Below are positions 29,874 through 39,198 of a stretch of DNA of 64,000 nt, piece after piece. Source of the stretch: Lysobacter sp. ISL-50 (lineage in GTDB: Bacteria; Pseudomonadota; Gammaproteobacteria; Xanthomonadales; Xanthomonadaceae). The position numbers and the translations under genes were made by a program. The notes beneath the pieces are model-generated. The model was not told the DNA's origin and made no database searches. It was given only the letters and a program-made list of their open reading frames with translations. Every line of letters starts with the position of its first letter. Positions within the stretch are counted from its first letter, which is position 1. The DNA lies in contig NZ_JAGGRI010000001.1 of the NCBI RefSeq assembly GCF_018612875.1, positions 62,001 to 126,000 on the forward strand, read 5' to 3'.

Positions 29874-30577
29874 GACCTTCAACCTAGCTGTCGGCGATGG
29901 CCAACTTCGCCATCCTTGTATTCGTTATCGCGGGCCGATACGGCTCATCGCCCACGCCCTCAACAAACATGTACCCGATCGGGCACACCCAACGGGCCGT
30001 CCGCCACCGCGACTCGCGCGCAGGCTTACGCGCAGCCGCTCTTGGTGGCAACGTTCTTGATTTGGCTTGTCCCCTAGACTGAAATTCTACCTACGGCATA
30101 CATCGCTCCATCCTTGAGTCGCGCCCCGAACTGTTTACTGGGGCGAACTGCCTGTCCCTGCCCATCCGGCCGATGGGTGCTGCGTCATGTCGGACTCTAA
30201 TAGCAGGCAATGCCGTTCACAAATAGTAAAAAAGACTATCTATGTGATCGCTTTCACTGAACTTATCCGGCGCTACGCTGCAGGGGCGTAATAAGTGTGC
30301 ACTCAGCAATCCAAACCCCATCGAATGGGTCTAACACGGACAATCTATTAGGGGCTGTCCTAGATAAGCGACCAACCGTAACAGCCGCCACACTACGGCC
30401 ATGGAGTTGCAGAGCTTGCGACTCGAAGCGGACATCTTTCATGGATCCGGCCTGCAGCGCCGGGCCGATCGCCCCCACGGCCGCGACCGCGCAATCGCTA
30501 ACAGCTACAGCTGGCGCACATGCGCCTTCAGCAACTTGCACTGTTCCCCGAACAAGCCCCAGGTTATCCGTCCACTG
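29874..30577. other. Long intergenic region upstream of the lipoprotein
   Basis: Apart from the predicted promoter at 30188-30258 I see no convincing gene. Composition around 30090-30370 is visibly richer in A and T than the rest of the window. Short open frames here have no signal peptide, ribosome site or family resemblance. Confidence 0.4.
30188..30258 (-). promoter_or_regulatory. Predicted Clp/CRP-dependent promoter of the Rhs operon
   Basis: A CRP/Clp-type site TGTGA-N6-TCACT lies at 30243-30258. On the minus strand an extended -10 (TGC TATTAG, hexamer 30202-30197) would start transcription near 30190, putting the site centre about 60 bases upstream of it. That matches the class I CRP geometry of about -61. 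The -35 is poor (TATTTG), as in activator-dependent promoters. The leader to the lipoprotein ATG would be about 315 bases. Read by eye only. Confidence 0.45.
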
Positions 30578-31022
30578 TTATCGAGATGCCGTGCTCTCGC
30601 AGCCAGCCCATTGCTCTGCATCTTCAGGCGTAATCAGCACCTGCCGGGCAAACCATCCGTGTTTGAACTTAATCATGAACGCTCTGCTCATGAAACGATT
30701 CTTGAAATTGAATGCGGAGAGCGAACCGATCGAAACCACGCCGATCTCATCGACCCGCTCGATGTCGCGGCTCCTCACCTTTGCAAGGATCACCCATAGA
30801 AACAACACGAACCGAAGTCGCCCCCCTCGACCAGCACGTCGTGAAGCAGCGGCAACCCTATCCGGCCAGCGCGCCCGCTACATTGGTGCTCACACCGTGG
30901 CGGCCCAGATTCGACCATTGCTCGCGTATTGCAACAATAATCGTCTTGAACGGCCCCAGCAGTTCATTGGCGCGATTCGCGTCGGTCAACACAAGCCCGA
31001 TACCCATTCCAGCCGGTGCCAT
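30578..31022 (-). pseudogene. Possible frameshifted gene remnant
   Basis: Two protein-like pieces lie in different frames on the minus strand. The first (31022-30858, 54 codons) begins MAPAGMGIGLVLTDANRAN and ends at a TAG. The second (about 30850-30578) contains SLSAFNFKNRFMSRAF and ARQVLITPEDAEQWAG and ends at a TAA. Together they read like one gene broken by a frameshift, 16 bases downstream of tsaB. Neither piece has a good ribosome site. I recognise no family. Confidence 0.3.
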
Positions 31023-31038
31023 GAGGATATCAACGCGC

Positions 31039-31773
31039 TCAGCGCGACTTCGCCCTCAGCGCGACTTGTTCGGCAATGGTCAAAGCGACGTTGTTACGCA
31101 GGTACGCCGGTTCGATGCGCTCGGGTGCGACGCTCTCGCCGCGTGCGTAGGCGGCTGCGGCGAGGCGGGCGAGGTCGGCGGCGTGCGGCAGCGCGTCGGG
31201 GTCGATCGCGGCGAAACGCGCGCTCAGGCGCTGACGCAGGGCACCGTCGGCGGCGGCGAAGCCGGTGCCGACGCCGAGCCAGGCGTTGTCGGCTGCGTTG
31301 TCGCCGAGGTCGGGCAGCGCTGCGGCGTCGGGAGCGAGTACGGCTTCGCGGTCGAGCGCGAATGGTTCGCCATCGCGCAGTTCGTAAGCGGCGGTATATA
31401 TCTCACCCATGCGCGCGTCGATCGCGCTGAGCACGCGTCGCGGGCCGGTGCCGGTGATCAGCGGCTGCGCGCGTAGGGCCAGCACGGCCAGGGTGGAGAT
31501 CGGGATCACCGGCACATCCAGCGCGAGGGCCACGCCTTGAGCCAGGGAGATGGCCAGGCGCACGCCGGTGAACGCGCCAGGCCCGCGGCCGATCGCGATG
31601 GCGTCGAGCTGGCTGCGCTTGAGGCCGGCTTCGTCCAGCAACTGCTCGGCCCACGGCAGCGAGAGTTCGGCGTGACGGCGCGGCGCGAGTTCGTAGCGTT
31701 CGCGCACTTCGCCGTCCAGCCACAGGGCGACGGAGCAGGCTTCAGTGGAGGTTTCGAAGGCTAAGAGGTTCAT
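31039..31773 (-). CDS. tsaB: tRNA threonylcarbamoyladenosine biosynthesis protein TsaB
   Basis: Cytoplasmic ASKHA-fold protein of 244 residues, partner of TsaD and TsaE in making t6A on tRNAs that read ANN codons. The N-terminal stretch LLAFETSTEACSVALWLDG, then GRGPGAFTGVRLAISLAQG and ISTLAVLA are typical of TsaB. Length is close to the usual ~230. The other t6A genes are not in the window. It is monocistronic as far as seen, with a repeat-rich gap upstream. Confidence 0.93.
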   Translation of the reverse strand: MNLLAFETSTEACSVALWLDGEVRERYELAPRRHAELSLPWAEQLLDEAGLKRSQLDAIAIGRGPGAFTGVRLAISLAQGVALALDVPVIPISTLAVLALRAQPLITGTGPRRVLSAIDARMGEIYTAAYELRDGEPFALDREAVLAPDAAALPDLGDNAADNAWLGVGTGFAAADGALRQRLSARFAAIDPDALPHAADLARLAAAAYARGESVAPERIEPAYLRNNVALTIAEQVALRAKSR

Positions 31774-31841
31774 TGTTGCTCGTGGTTGTTGCTTTGGTTG
31801 TTGCGCGGTCGCTGGTGCGGTGGGGGCTTGCGTTCGCTTTT

Positions 31842-31953
31842 GCTCGTCATTTCCGCGGACGCGGGTTCTGCTTTACTTCGGCGGAGCCGAACATTCAGCG
31901 ACTTCAAACGTTCTCGCGCGAAAGGCACTGGATTCCCGCGTTCGCGGGAATGA
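31842..31953. repeat. Modular palindromic repeat, copy A
   Basis: The left module starting gctcgtcatttccgcggac (31842-31900) is followed by a 25-base module (31901-31925), then a right arm attcccgcgttcgcgggaat (31931-31950) complementary to the left end. The whole could fold into a cruciform. The left module recurs at 54358; there the 25-base module is in the opposite orientation. Confidence 0.75.
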
Positions 31954-32068
31954 CGGAGTGAGGGAGTCGCCGCTATTGGATAGGACGAAGCGAAGATTCG
32001 CTGCGATCGCATAAGCCGAAGCTCGCCGTCCGATCATCACCCGCAACGCACCGCCTCACCTACGCGCC

Positions 32069-32503
32069 TCACTCCGCCACCACCGCCGGATCATTCGGAT
32101 TCGGCTGCCACAGTTCGATCAAGCCGCCTTCCGGGTCCACCACATAACCGAACTTGCCCTGCTCGCTTTCCTCATAACGATCGAGCACCTGACAGCCTTC
32201 CTCGCGCAGCGCGTGCAGCGTGGCCGTCAGATCGTCGACGCGGAAGTTCAGCATGTAGGGCTTGTCGCTGGGCTTGAAGTACTCGGTGGTCTCCGCGAAC
32301 GGCGACCAGATGGTGTAACCGGTCTCGCCGGTCTCCTCGCGCTGCCACGAGAACATCGCGCCGCCCCAGCCCTGCCCGCCGATGTCGAGATGGCGCTCGT
32401 ACCAGGCCGACAAGGCGGACGGATCGCGCGCCTTGAAGAACACGCCGCCCAGCCCGTGCACGCGCGGCTTGCGCGCCGGCGCGGTCCGATTGTCTTCGCT
32501 CAT
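32069..32503 (-). CDS. VOC/glyoxalase-fold protein
   Basis: Protein of 144 residues of the vicinal-oxygen-chelate superfamily. It has VHGLGGVFFKARDPSALSAW at the start of the first beta-alpha-beta unit, YMLNFRVDDLTATLHAL at the second, and ends with GYVVDPEGGLIELWQP containing the metal-ligand Glu. Substrate cannot be told; related proteins include glyoxalases and antibiotic-resistance proteins. ATG 32503 has GGGAGGG about 8 bases upstream. It is the last gene of a close-packed run, 17 bases after the helicase gene. Confidence 0.88.
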   Translation of the reverse strand: MSEDNRTAPARKPRVHGLGGVFFKARDPSALSAWYERHLDIGGQGWGGAMFSWQREETGETGYTIWSPFAETTEYFKPSDKPYMLNFRVDDLTATLHALREEGCQVLDRYEESEQGKFGYVVDPEGGLIELWQPNPNDPAVVAE

Positions 32504-32520
32504 GCTCGTACCCTCCCAGC

Positions 32521-34641
32521 TCAGCGGTAGTAATCGTCGTCGTCCGACGACGAGGCCGAAGCCGATTCTAGTACCACCGGGCGGCCGGAGAAGAAATCGG
32601 CCACGTCCTCGATCCGGCGCGTGCGCGGCAACGGCGGCAGCGAGTCCAGGAAGGTCTTGCCGTAGCTCTTGGACAGCAGGCGCGGGTCGCACAGCACCAG
32701 CACGCCGCGATCGGTTTCACTGCGGATCAGGCGCCCGGCGCCCTGCTTCAACGCGATCACCGCCTGCGGCAGCTGCTCGTCGCGGAACGGATTGCCGCCG
32801 CCGCGACGGATCGCGTCCAGGCGCGCTTCGAACACCGGATCGTCGGGCGCGGCGAAGGGCAGCTTGTCGATCACCACCACGCTCAGCGCCTCGCCGGCCA
32901 CGTCCACGCCTTCGCGGAAACTCGCCGCGCCCAGCAGCACGCCGTTGCCGGAAGCGCGGAAGCGTTCCAGCAGCACGTGCCGCGGCGCTTCGCCCTGCAC
33001 GAACAACGGCCACGGGCCGCCGCGCAGCAGCTCGGCGGTTTCGCGCAGAGCGCGATGCGAGGCGAACAACACGAAGGCGCGGCCGCCGGAGGCTTCCAGG
33101 ATCGGCCGCAGCTTATCGACCAGGCTTTCGTTGTAATGCCGCACCGCCGGATCGGGCAGTCCCGGCGGCAGATACAGCAGCGCCTGTTGCGCCCAGTCGA
33201 ACGGACTCGGCGCGAGCAGAGTCGTCGGCTCGGCCAGGCCGAGCTTTTGCGCGTAGTGCTGGAAATGCCCGCCGACCGCGAGCGTGGCCGAGGTGAACAC
33301 CCAGGCGGCGCGCGAACGTTCGCGATGCTCGGCCAAAGGCCCGGCGACATCCAGCGGCGTGCGCGCCAGACGGAAACCGCGCGCGGTGAGTTCGTACCAC
33401 AGCACGCTGGTATCGGGCGCGGCCGGCGCCGGCGTTTCGGCGTCCTGATCGGCGTCGGCGGTTTCGTTCGCCTCGGCGCTGATCACCGGTTCGCGCGGCG
33501 GCGGCGAGAAGTCGTCGTACTCGGCGTCTTCCTGCACCGGCCGCGGCCGCGGCACCGGCGCGCCGCGCCAGCGCTTGAGTTTGGTTTCGAAATCCTTCGC
33601 CCGCGCGTGGCAGCTGTCGAACCCCGGCGCCGCGGCGCGCAGGGAATCCAGCGCGTTTTGCATCGCCCGCAGCGCTTGCTCCAATTCGTCGAACGCCGCT
33701 TCCACCGCCGGCAATTCGGCGGCGCGGCGGCGGGTCGCGCGCACCGGCAGATCGTCCATCGCCGCGCGCAGGCCGCGCACGGCTTGTTCCAGATCGCGCG
33801 CCGGCACCTGCACCGTGGCCAGCGCGCCGGTCACCGTCTTGCACTCGGCCAGCGCGTCGCGCGCCAGTTCCACCAGCGGACGCGCGCTGATCGCTTCGCC
33901 GAAGAATTGCGAGGCCAGTTCCGGCAGCTGATGCGCCTCATCGACCACGAAGGCCTGCGCGCCCGGCAGGATTTCGCCGAAACCTTCCTGCTTGAGCGCC
34001 AGATCGGCGAGCAGCAGATGGTGATTGACCACGACCAGATCCGCCGCCTGCGCGCGCTGGCGCGCCTGCACGACGAAGCAGTCGGCGTACATCGGACACT
34101 CGCTGCCCAAGCAGTTTTCCGCCGTGGAGGTCACCATCGGCAGCAGGGGCGAGTCTTCCGGCAATGCGTCGAGTTCGGCCAGATCGCCGGCGCGAGTGCG
34201 CCCGGCCCAGCTGACGATGCGCTGGAACTGGGCAGCGTATTCGCGGCTGGTGAAGCGCGGTTCGCCCTTGGCCTGCTCGGTGCGGTACTTGCACAGATAG
34301 TTGGCGCGGCCTTTCAGCAAGGCCGTCTTCAAGCCGATGCCGAGGGCGTCGCGCACGCGCGGCAGGTCGCGGTGATAGAGCTGATCCTGCAGCGCGCGGG
34401 TGCCGGTGGAGACGATGGTCTTCAGCCCCGACAACAACGCCGGCACCAGGTAGGCGAAGGTCTTGCCGGTGCCGGTGCCGGCCTCGGCCAGCAGGGTCGA
34501 GCGCGACTCGAATGCGTCCGCGATCGCCACGGACAAATCCTGCTGCGCCGATCGCGGCGCGAACGCGGCGATGTTGCGCGCGAGGTCGCCGCCTTCGCTC
34601 AGCGCGGCACGACTGGCGACGCCAAGGCGGCTGGGTTCCAT
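32521..34641 (-). CDS. DinG/YoaA-family ATP-dependent DNA helicase
   Basis: XPD-like superfamily 2 helicase of 706 residues. Walker A is EAGTGTGKTFAYL (~52). Iron-sulphur cluster cysteines occur in YLCKYR and in NCLGSECPMYADCF. The DEAH box is FVVDEAHQLPE, and motif VI lies in ALKQGAGRLIRSETDRGVLV. Such helicases unwind 5'-3' during repair, including R-loops and stalled forks. YoaA is the closer likely match given the length and a Cys arrangement like XPD. It lies 7 bases after the TPR lipoprotein gene, in one unit with mrcB. Confidence 0.9.
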   Translation of the reverse strand: MEPSRLGVASRAALSEGGDLARNIAAFAPRSAQQDLSVAIADAFESRSTLLAEAGTGTGKTFAYLVPALLSGLKTIVSTGTRALQDQLYHRDLPRVRDALGIGLKTALLKGRANYLCKYRTEQAKGEPRFTSREYAAQFQRIVSWAGRTRAGDLAELDALPEDSPLLPMVTSTAENCLGSECPMYADCFVVQARQRAQAADLVVVNHHLLLADLALKQEGFGEILPGAQAFVVDEAHQLPELASQFFGEAISARPLVELARDALAECKTVTGALATVQVPARDLEQAVRGLRAAMDDLPVRATRRRAAELPAVEAAFDELEQALRAMQNALDSLRAAAPGFDSCHARAKDFETKLKRWRGAPVPRPRPVQEDAEYDDFSPPPREPVISAEANETADADQDAETPAPAAPDTSVLWYELTARGFRLARTPLDVAGPLAEHRERSRAAWVFTSATLAVGGHFQHYAQKLGLAEPTTLLAPSPFDWAQQALLYLPPGLPDPAVRHYNESLVDKLRPILEASGGRAFVLFASHRALRETAELLRGGPWPLFVQGEAPRHVLLERFRASGNGVLLGAASFREGVDVAGEALSVVVIDKLPFAAPDDPVFEARLDAIRRGGGNPFRDEQLPQAVIALKQGAGRLIRSETDRGVLVLCDPRLLSKSYGKTFLDSLPPLPRTRRIEDVADFFSGRPVVLESASASSSDDDDYYR

Positions 34642-34648
34642 GTACGGC

Positions 34649-35266
34649 TCAGTAGCGCGGTTGGGCGGCGACGGTGCACACGCCGATCTTGGCCTGCGCT
34701 TGCTTGCGCGCCTCGGTCAGCGCGGTGCGCTGCGGCACCAGCGCGTCGTAATGATCCTGGCGCTGGGCCAGTTTCATCGCCGCGTTGACGCCGTCGAGCT
34801 GGCCTTGCTTGGCCTGGGCGATGGTCGCCCAATGCCGGCGGCACAGCGGCCCGACCCGCGAGCCGCCGTTGTAGGCCTGCTGCGCGTAGCGTTCGGCATC
34901 GTCGAGGCGGTGCAGATACAGCGCGGCTTCGGCGCGTTCCTGCAGCAGCGCCGGATCGTTGCCGTTGATCTGCAGCGCCTGATCCAGCGCGGCCGCGGCT
35001 TCGGGGTATTTGCGGGTTTTTTCCAGGGCGTCGGCGCGCTGGCGCAGATCCTCGACCTGGGTGTCGCGGATCGGCTGCACGTCGAGCTCGCGCGCGTCGG
35101 CGCCGCCGGCGGCGCGCACCGCGGCGACCGCGGCCTCGCCGTTGAAATTGGCTTCGGCCAGCGCCGAAGGTTGCGGCGGCGCGACCGTGCAGGCCGCGGC
35201 CAGTGCGGTCAGGACCGCGAGTGCGGCGCCGCGGGGGACGGCGCCGGCTAGGGAACTGCGCTTCAT
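34649..35266 (-). CDS. TPR-containing lipoprotein
   Basis: Protein of 205 residues with a lipoprotein signal (AVLTALAAAC) and TPR-like helices (RADALEKTRKYPEAAAALDQ, AALYLHRLDDAERYAQQAY). It is encoded 3 bases after mrcB and 7 bases before the helicase. Placement next to PBP1b suggests an envelope role comparable to outer-membrane activators of PBP1b such as LpoB. It lacks obvious LpoB resemblance, so this stays a guess from context. Confidence 0.8.
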   Translation of the reverse strand: MKRSSLAGAVPRGAALAVLTALAAACTVAPPQPSALAEANFNGEAAVAAVRAAGGADARELDVQPIRDTQVEDLRQRADALEKTRKYPEAAAALDQALQINGNDPALLQERAEAALYLHRLDDAERYAQQAYNGGSRVGPLCRRHWATIAQAKQGQLDGVNAAMKLAQRQDHYDALVPQRTALTEARKQAQAKIGVCTVAAQPRY

Positions 35267-35269
35267 TGC

Positions 35270-37684
35270 TTACTGCTCCGGGGGCGGGGGATTGTTCGAC
35301 GGCGCCGGTTCGCGCGCGGGCTCGTCCTTGTCCTTGCCGATACCGAACCACGAGCGCCAGCCGCCGCCGGATTCCTCCGCGCCGGCCTCGGGCTGCGGCT
35401 CGGGGCACGGTGCGTACTGCGGCGCGAAACCGGCGACGAACGGGAAGCGGCGCGCGCCCACGCAGGCGGCGTCGGTGGTGCTGGTGCCGATCACCGACTG
35501 CCAGTCCAGGCCCTTGTCGGTGACTTTCAGCGGCGCGGTGGGCAGGCGCGAGAAGATCGCCGACCACACCCGCATCGCGCCGGTGGCGCCATACAGGCCG
35601 GTGGTCTGGTTCTGATCGTTGCCGACCCAGATCACCGCCAGATGGTCGCCGGTCCAGCCGGCGAACCAGCTGTCGCGGCCGTCGTTGCTGGTGCCGGTCT
35701 TGCCGGCCGGCGACAGGCGGCCCAGGCCGTCGCCGACCAGTTGCCGGCCGGTGCCGTTGGTGACCGCCTGCTGCAGGGCGATGGTGATCAGGCGCGCGGC
35801 GATCGCGTCGCCTTCCTGCGCCGGCGCGGGTTCCTTGTCGTAGCGCTTGACCGCCTTGCCGTCGGCGCCGAGCACGCCGCGCACCGCGTGCAGCGGCTGC
35901 ACTTCGCCGCCGGAGGCGAGGAACTGGTACAGCTGCGCCATCGCGTACGGGCTTTGATCGACCGCGCCGAGAATCAGCGAAGGATTGTTCGGCGCCTGGA
36001 TGCCGGCGAGCTTCTGCACCAGTTCGCCGATGCTCTCCGGCGAGACCTGCATGCCGATGCGCACCGTGGCCTGGTTGTAGGACATGGCCAGCGCATCGAC
36101 CATGCGCACCAGGCCGTGGCTGCGGCCGTCGGAGTTGCCCGGATTCCAGTTGCGGCCGCGACCGAGCTTGACCGTGACCGGCGAATCGTCGATCCAGCTG
36201 GCGAGGTTGAATTCGCTTGGACGCGCCAGCGCCAGCAGATACACGAACGGCTTGAGCAGCGAACCCACCGGCCGCTGCGCTTCCACCGCGCGATTGAAGC
36301 CGGGCTGGGTGAACTCGCGGCTGCCGACCACCGCCACCACTTCGCCGTTGTGCACGTCGGTGACCACCAGGCCGCTTTGCAGCGGCGGGCGGCGCTTGTT
36401 GTCCAGGCTCTTGAGCGTGCGCGCGACCGCGCCTTCGGCCTGCGCCTGCGCCGACGGCGACATGCCGCTCATCACGCTCAGGCCGGCGCCGGCCAGCGCG
36501 TCGGCCGGATAGTCGCGCGCCAGTTGGCGGCGGACCAGATCGACATAGGCCGGGAAACGGTTGGCGGCGATGTTGCCCGGGTTCTGGGTGATTTCCAGCG
36601 GCGCCTTGATCGCGCGATCGTATTCTTCCTGCTTGATCAGTTGCGTTTCGAGCATTTCGCCCAGGACGAAATTGCGCCGCTGCAACGCGCGCTCGGGATT
36701 GCGACGCGGGTCGTAGTAGGACGGGCCGCGCACGATGCCGATCAGCAGCGCGACTTGTTCAGTGTTGAGGTCGCGCAGATCGCGGCCGAACCAGAACTCC
36801 GACGCGGCGGCGACGCCGTGGATGGCCTGCGAACCGCGCTGGCCCAGATACACCTGATTGAAGTAGGCCTCGAGGATGGTGCGCTTGTCGTAGCGCGCCT
36901 CGATCAGCAGGGCGTAGATGATTTCCTTGCCCTTGCGGGTCAGGGTCTGTTCCTGGCCGATGCCGAGCAGGCCGCTGCGCGCGAGCTGCTGGGTCAGGGT
37001 GCTGGCGCCCTGCTTGGCGCGGCCGGCGGCGACGTTCTTGAACGCGGCGCGGATCATGCCGCTGATGTCGATGCCGATGTGGTGGTTGAAGTCGCGGTCC
37101 TCGACCGCCTGCAGGCCGGTGACCAACAGCTCGGGCACCTCCTCGATGCGCACCAGTCGCCGCTCTTCCTGCTTCTGCCCGTACAGCGTGGCGATGCGCG
37201 CCGGGTCCAGGCGCGCGACCCGGATCGCCTTGCGCGTGGTCAGGTCGCGCACGCCGGCGACGCGGCCGCCGGAGACGATCACTTCGATCCGGCGCGGCTG
37301 CACCACGCCGTCGACGTCGTTGAAACCGCGGCTGGCGATGGTGAACTTGCCGCCTTCGCGGGCGTAGGTGCCCGGGCGCTCGCCGCCGTCCTCGCGATAG
37401 GAGGCCGCGTCGAGTTCGGTCTTCAGCGTGGCCGGGTCCAGCGCCAGGCCCGGCGCGAGTTCCAGCGGCCGCGCATAGACCCGCGTGGGGATCTGCCATT
37501 GCAACTGGCCGAAGCGCTGACCGACCTCGTGATTGAGGTAGAGCGTGTACGGAATCAGGAAGCCGAGCCCCAGGCCGACGGCGGCCAGGGCCCAGGTCAC
37601 TAGACGGCGGCGCCAGCTCGGCGCGCTGCCGTTCTCGTCGCTGTCGTCGTGGTGCTCGTCTTCGTCGTAATCGATTCGGGCCAC
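35270..37684 (-). CDS. mrcB: Bifunctional penicillin-binding protein 1b
   Basis: Class A PBP of 804 residues that polymerises and crosslinks peptidoglycan. A single transmembrane helix (~30-50) precedes a UB2H-like region, then glycosyltransferase family 51 (AVEDRDFNHHIGID with the catalytic Glu; STLTQQLARSG). The transpeptidase has SLLK (GSLLKPF), SYN (SYNQAT) and KTG (GKTGTSND) motifs. The C-terminal tail is Pro/Glu-rich. Length is usual for PBP1b. It heads a minus-strand unit followed by the TPR lipoprotein, helicase and VOC genes. Confidence 0.95.
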   Translation of the reverse strand: MARIDYDEDEHHDDSDENGSAPSWRRRLVTWALAAVGLGLGFLIPYTLYLNHEVGQRFGQLQWQIPTRVYARPLELAPGLALDPATLKTELDAASYREDGGERPGTYAREGGKFTIASRGFNDVDGVVQPRRIEVIVSGGRVAGVRDLTTRKAIRVARLDPARIATLYGQKQEERRLVRIEEVPELLVTGLQAVEDRDFNHHIGIDISGMIRAAFKNVAAGRAKQGASTLTQQLARSGLLGIGQEQTLTRKGKEIIYALLIEARYDKRTILEAYFNQVYLGQRGSQAIHGVAAASEFWFGRDLRDLNTEQVALLIGIVRGPSYYDPRRNPERALQRRNFVLGEMLETQLIKQEEYDRAIKAPLEITQNPGNIAANRFPAYVDLVRRQLARDYPADALAGAGLSVMSGMSPSAQAQAEGAVARTLKSLDNKRRPPLQSGLVVTDVHNGEVVAVVGSREFTQPGFNRAVEAQRPVGSLLKPFVYLLALARPSEFNLASWIDDSPVTVKLGRGRNWNPGNSDGRSHGLVRMVDALAMSYNQATVRIGMQVSPESIGELVQKLAGIQAPNNPSLILGAVDQSPYAMAQLYQFLASGGEVQPLHAVRGVLGADGKAVKRYDKEPAPAQEGDAIAARLITIALQQAVTNGTGRQLVGDGLGRLSPAGKTGTSNDGRDSWFAGWTGDHLAVIWVGNDQNQTTGLYGATGAMRVWSAIFSRLPTAPLKVTDKGLDWQSVIGTSTTDAACVGARRFPFVAGFAPQYAPCPEPQPEAGAEESGGGWRSWFGIGKDKDEPAREPAPSNNPPPPEQ

Positions 37685-37844
37685 AGGGGTGCCGTACAGG
37701 GGGTCGCAGGGAAGTCTAGCGCAGGCGTCCCGGGGCCGTGCTCGGGCCGGACGGCAGGGGCTTTGCGCATTCAGACCCTGTGAATAAGCGATGGTTCAGG
37801 CAGATGGGGCGTTCGCGGCGTGTCTTCTATGGGGACGGGCTGTT

Positions 37845-38015
37845 TTGTGGGAGAAGCTGTTTTTTGGGAGGGGCATCTTTTGTGGGAGGGGCTTCAGCCC
37901 CGATGCTTTTGTCTCAGATCACCGAAACCCACCGGCTCGCTGAAAATTCCAGCGGCGGAGCGAAAAGCGTCGGGGCTGAAGCCCCTCCCACAAAACAGCC
38001 CCTCCCACACAAAAG
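37845..38015. repeat. REP-type inverted pair 1
   Basis: Two arms carry the core tgtgggaggggcttcagcc in opposite orientations (37880-37910 and 37963-37995), with extra partial gtgggagggg copies outside each arm. They fill the gap between mrcB and the glycosyltransferase gene and can form one large hairpin. The rest of the 37685-38025 gap shows no gene. Confidence 0.88.
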
Positions 38016-38025
38016 AAGGCCTGTT

Positions 38026-38961
38026 CTAGTCCACTTCGGTTGGCATCGGCCCCTGCCGGCCGCGCACGCCATCGCGCAGACCGCGCAGCATCGCGCCCAG
38101 ATACGCCAGACGCGGCTTGAGGAACAAGGCGGTGCCGACGAACTTCAACACCAGCCGCGGCAGATCCTGCGCCGCCCAGCGCCCGGGCACCTCGGCGCGA
38201 CGGTACAGCAGCACGCGGTTGCGCATCATGTAGTACAGCCGGGTCGGGCTGTGGACGACGGTGCGGTACGGCAACAGGCTCGACACCCGCACCAGATCGC
38301 CGATGCGGTGCTGCATGCGCGCATCGCACACGCCGAACAGCTTGTAGCCGCGATGGCGCGCGCGCGAGCTCCATTCGATATCGACATTGTCGATGAACAA
38401 TCCCTCGTCCATGCCGCCGACGACATCGAGCACGTCCAGCGGCAGCAAGGTGCCCGAGGTGATGAGGAAATCGCAGTCGATCACCTGCCCGGGCCCGCCG
38501 AACAACTTGCGGTTCATCGGAAAGGCGATGCGCACGAACGGCGCGACTTCGCCGGTGCGCTGATCGCGGAACTGCGGCCCGACCGCGGCGACCGGGCCGT
38601 GCGCCCGCAACTGGCGCAGCTGATCGTGCAAGGTCGCGACCATGCCGGCATCGACGATGCTGTCCTGGTCCATCAGCAGGATCTGGGCGAAACCGGCCTC
38701 GCGCGCGGCGCGCGCGGCCTGGTTGATGGCGCTGCCCAGGCCGACGTTGCGCGGCGAACGCAGCACCTCGACGCCGCGTCCGCGCAGTTCGTCGAAATAG
38801 GCCTCCAGGGCCGCGCCGGTGCTGGCATTGTCGAAGATCATGACCCGCCCGACCTGCGGCAACACCGCGGCGATCACCTGCTCCAGCAATTCGATCTGCG
38901 GGTGGTAGGTGACTATGGCGGCGCAAACCCCGGACGCGCCGGATCGTGCGGAAGCGCTCAT
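38026..38961 (-). CDS. Family 2 glycosyltransferase (rhamnosyltransferase-like)
   Basis: Protein of 311 residues with a GT-A fold: AAIVTYHPQIELLEQVI at the N-terminus, VMIFDNAST, LRSPRNVGLGSAINQAARAA, LLMDQDS in the place of the DxD motif, and MDEGLFIDNVDIEW. Relatives transfer rhamnose or other sugars to surface polysaccharide. A hydrophobic stretch near the C-terminus (LVLKFVGTALFLKP) suggests membrane contact. No other glycan genes are adjacent, so the acceptor is unknown. Confidence 0.87.
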   Translation of the reverse strand: MSASARSGASGVCAAIVTYHPQIELLEQVIAAVLPQVGRVMIFDNASTGAALEAYFDELRGRGVEVLRSPRNVGLGSAINQAARAAREAGFAQILLMDQDSIVDAGMVATLHDQLRQLRAHGPVAAVGPQFRDQRTGEVAPFVRIAFPMNRKLFGGPGQVIDCDFLITSGTLLPLDVLDVVGGMDEGLFIDNVDIEWSSRARHRGYKLFGVCDARMQHRIGDLVRVSSLLPYRTVVHSPTRLYYMMRNRVLLYRRAEVPGRWAAQDLPRLVLKFVGTALFLKPRLAYLGAMLRGLRDGVRGRQGPMPTEVD

Positions 38962-39198
38962 GCCGGGCCGGTTCCCGAATGCGGCCGGGCGCGTCCGCGC
39001 ACCGGCAGGTAAGGCGCGCGCGGCGACGGAAGGCTGCAGAGAAAGGGCATGCCGGCATTATCGCCCATCGCCGCGCCGAGGGTGCGGGGCGGGGGCGCAG
39101 AGGGTTGCCTCATCTGCGAAGCCGCGCAAGGACAAGGATTCGCTGATGAGACGAAAGCGGCTGCGGGCAGCGCACTCCGTCGGATGCGAAACCGCGCC

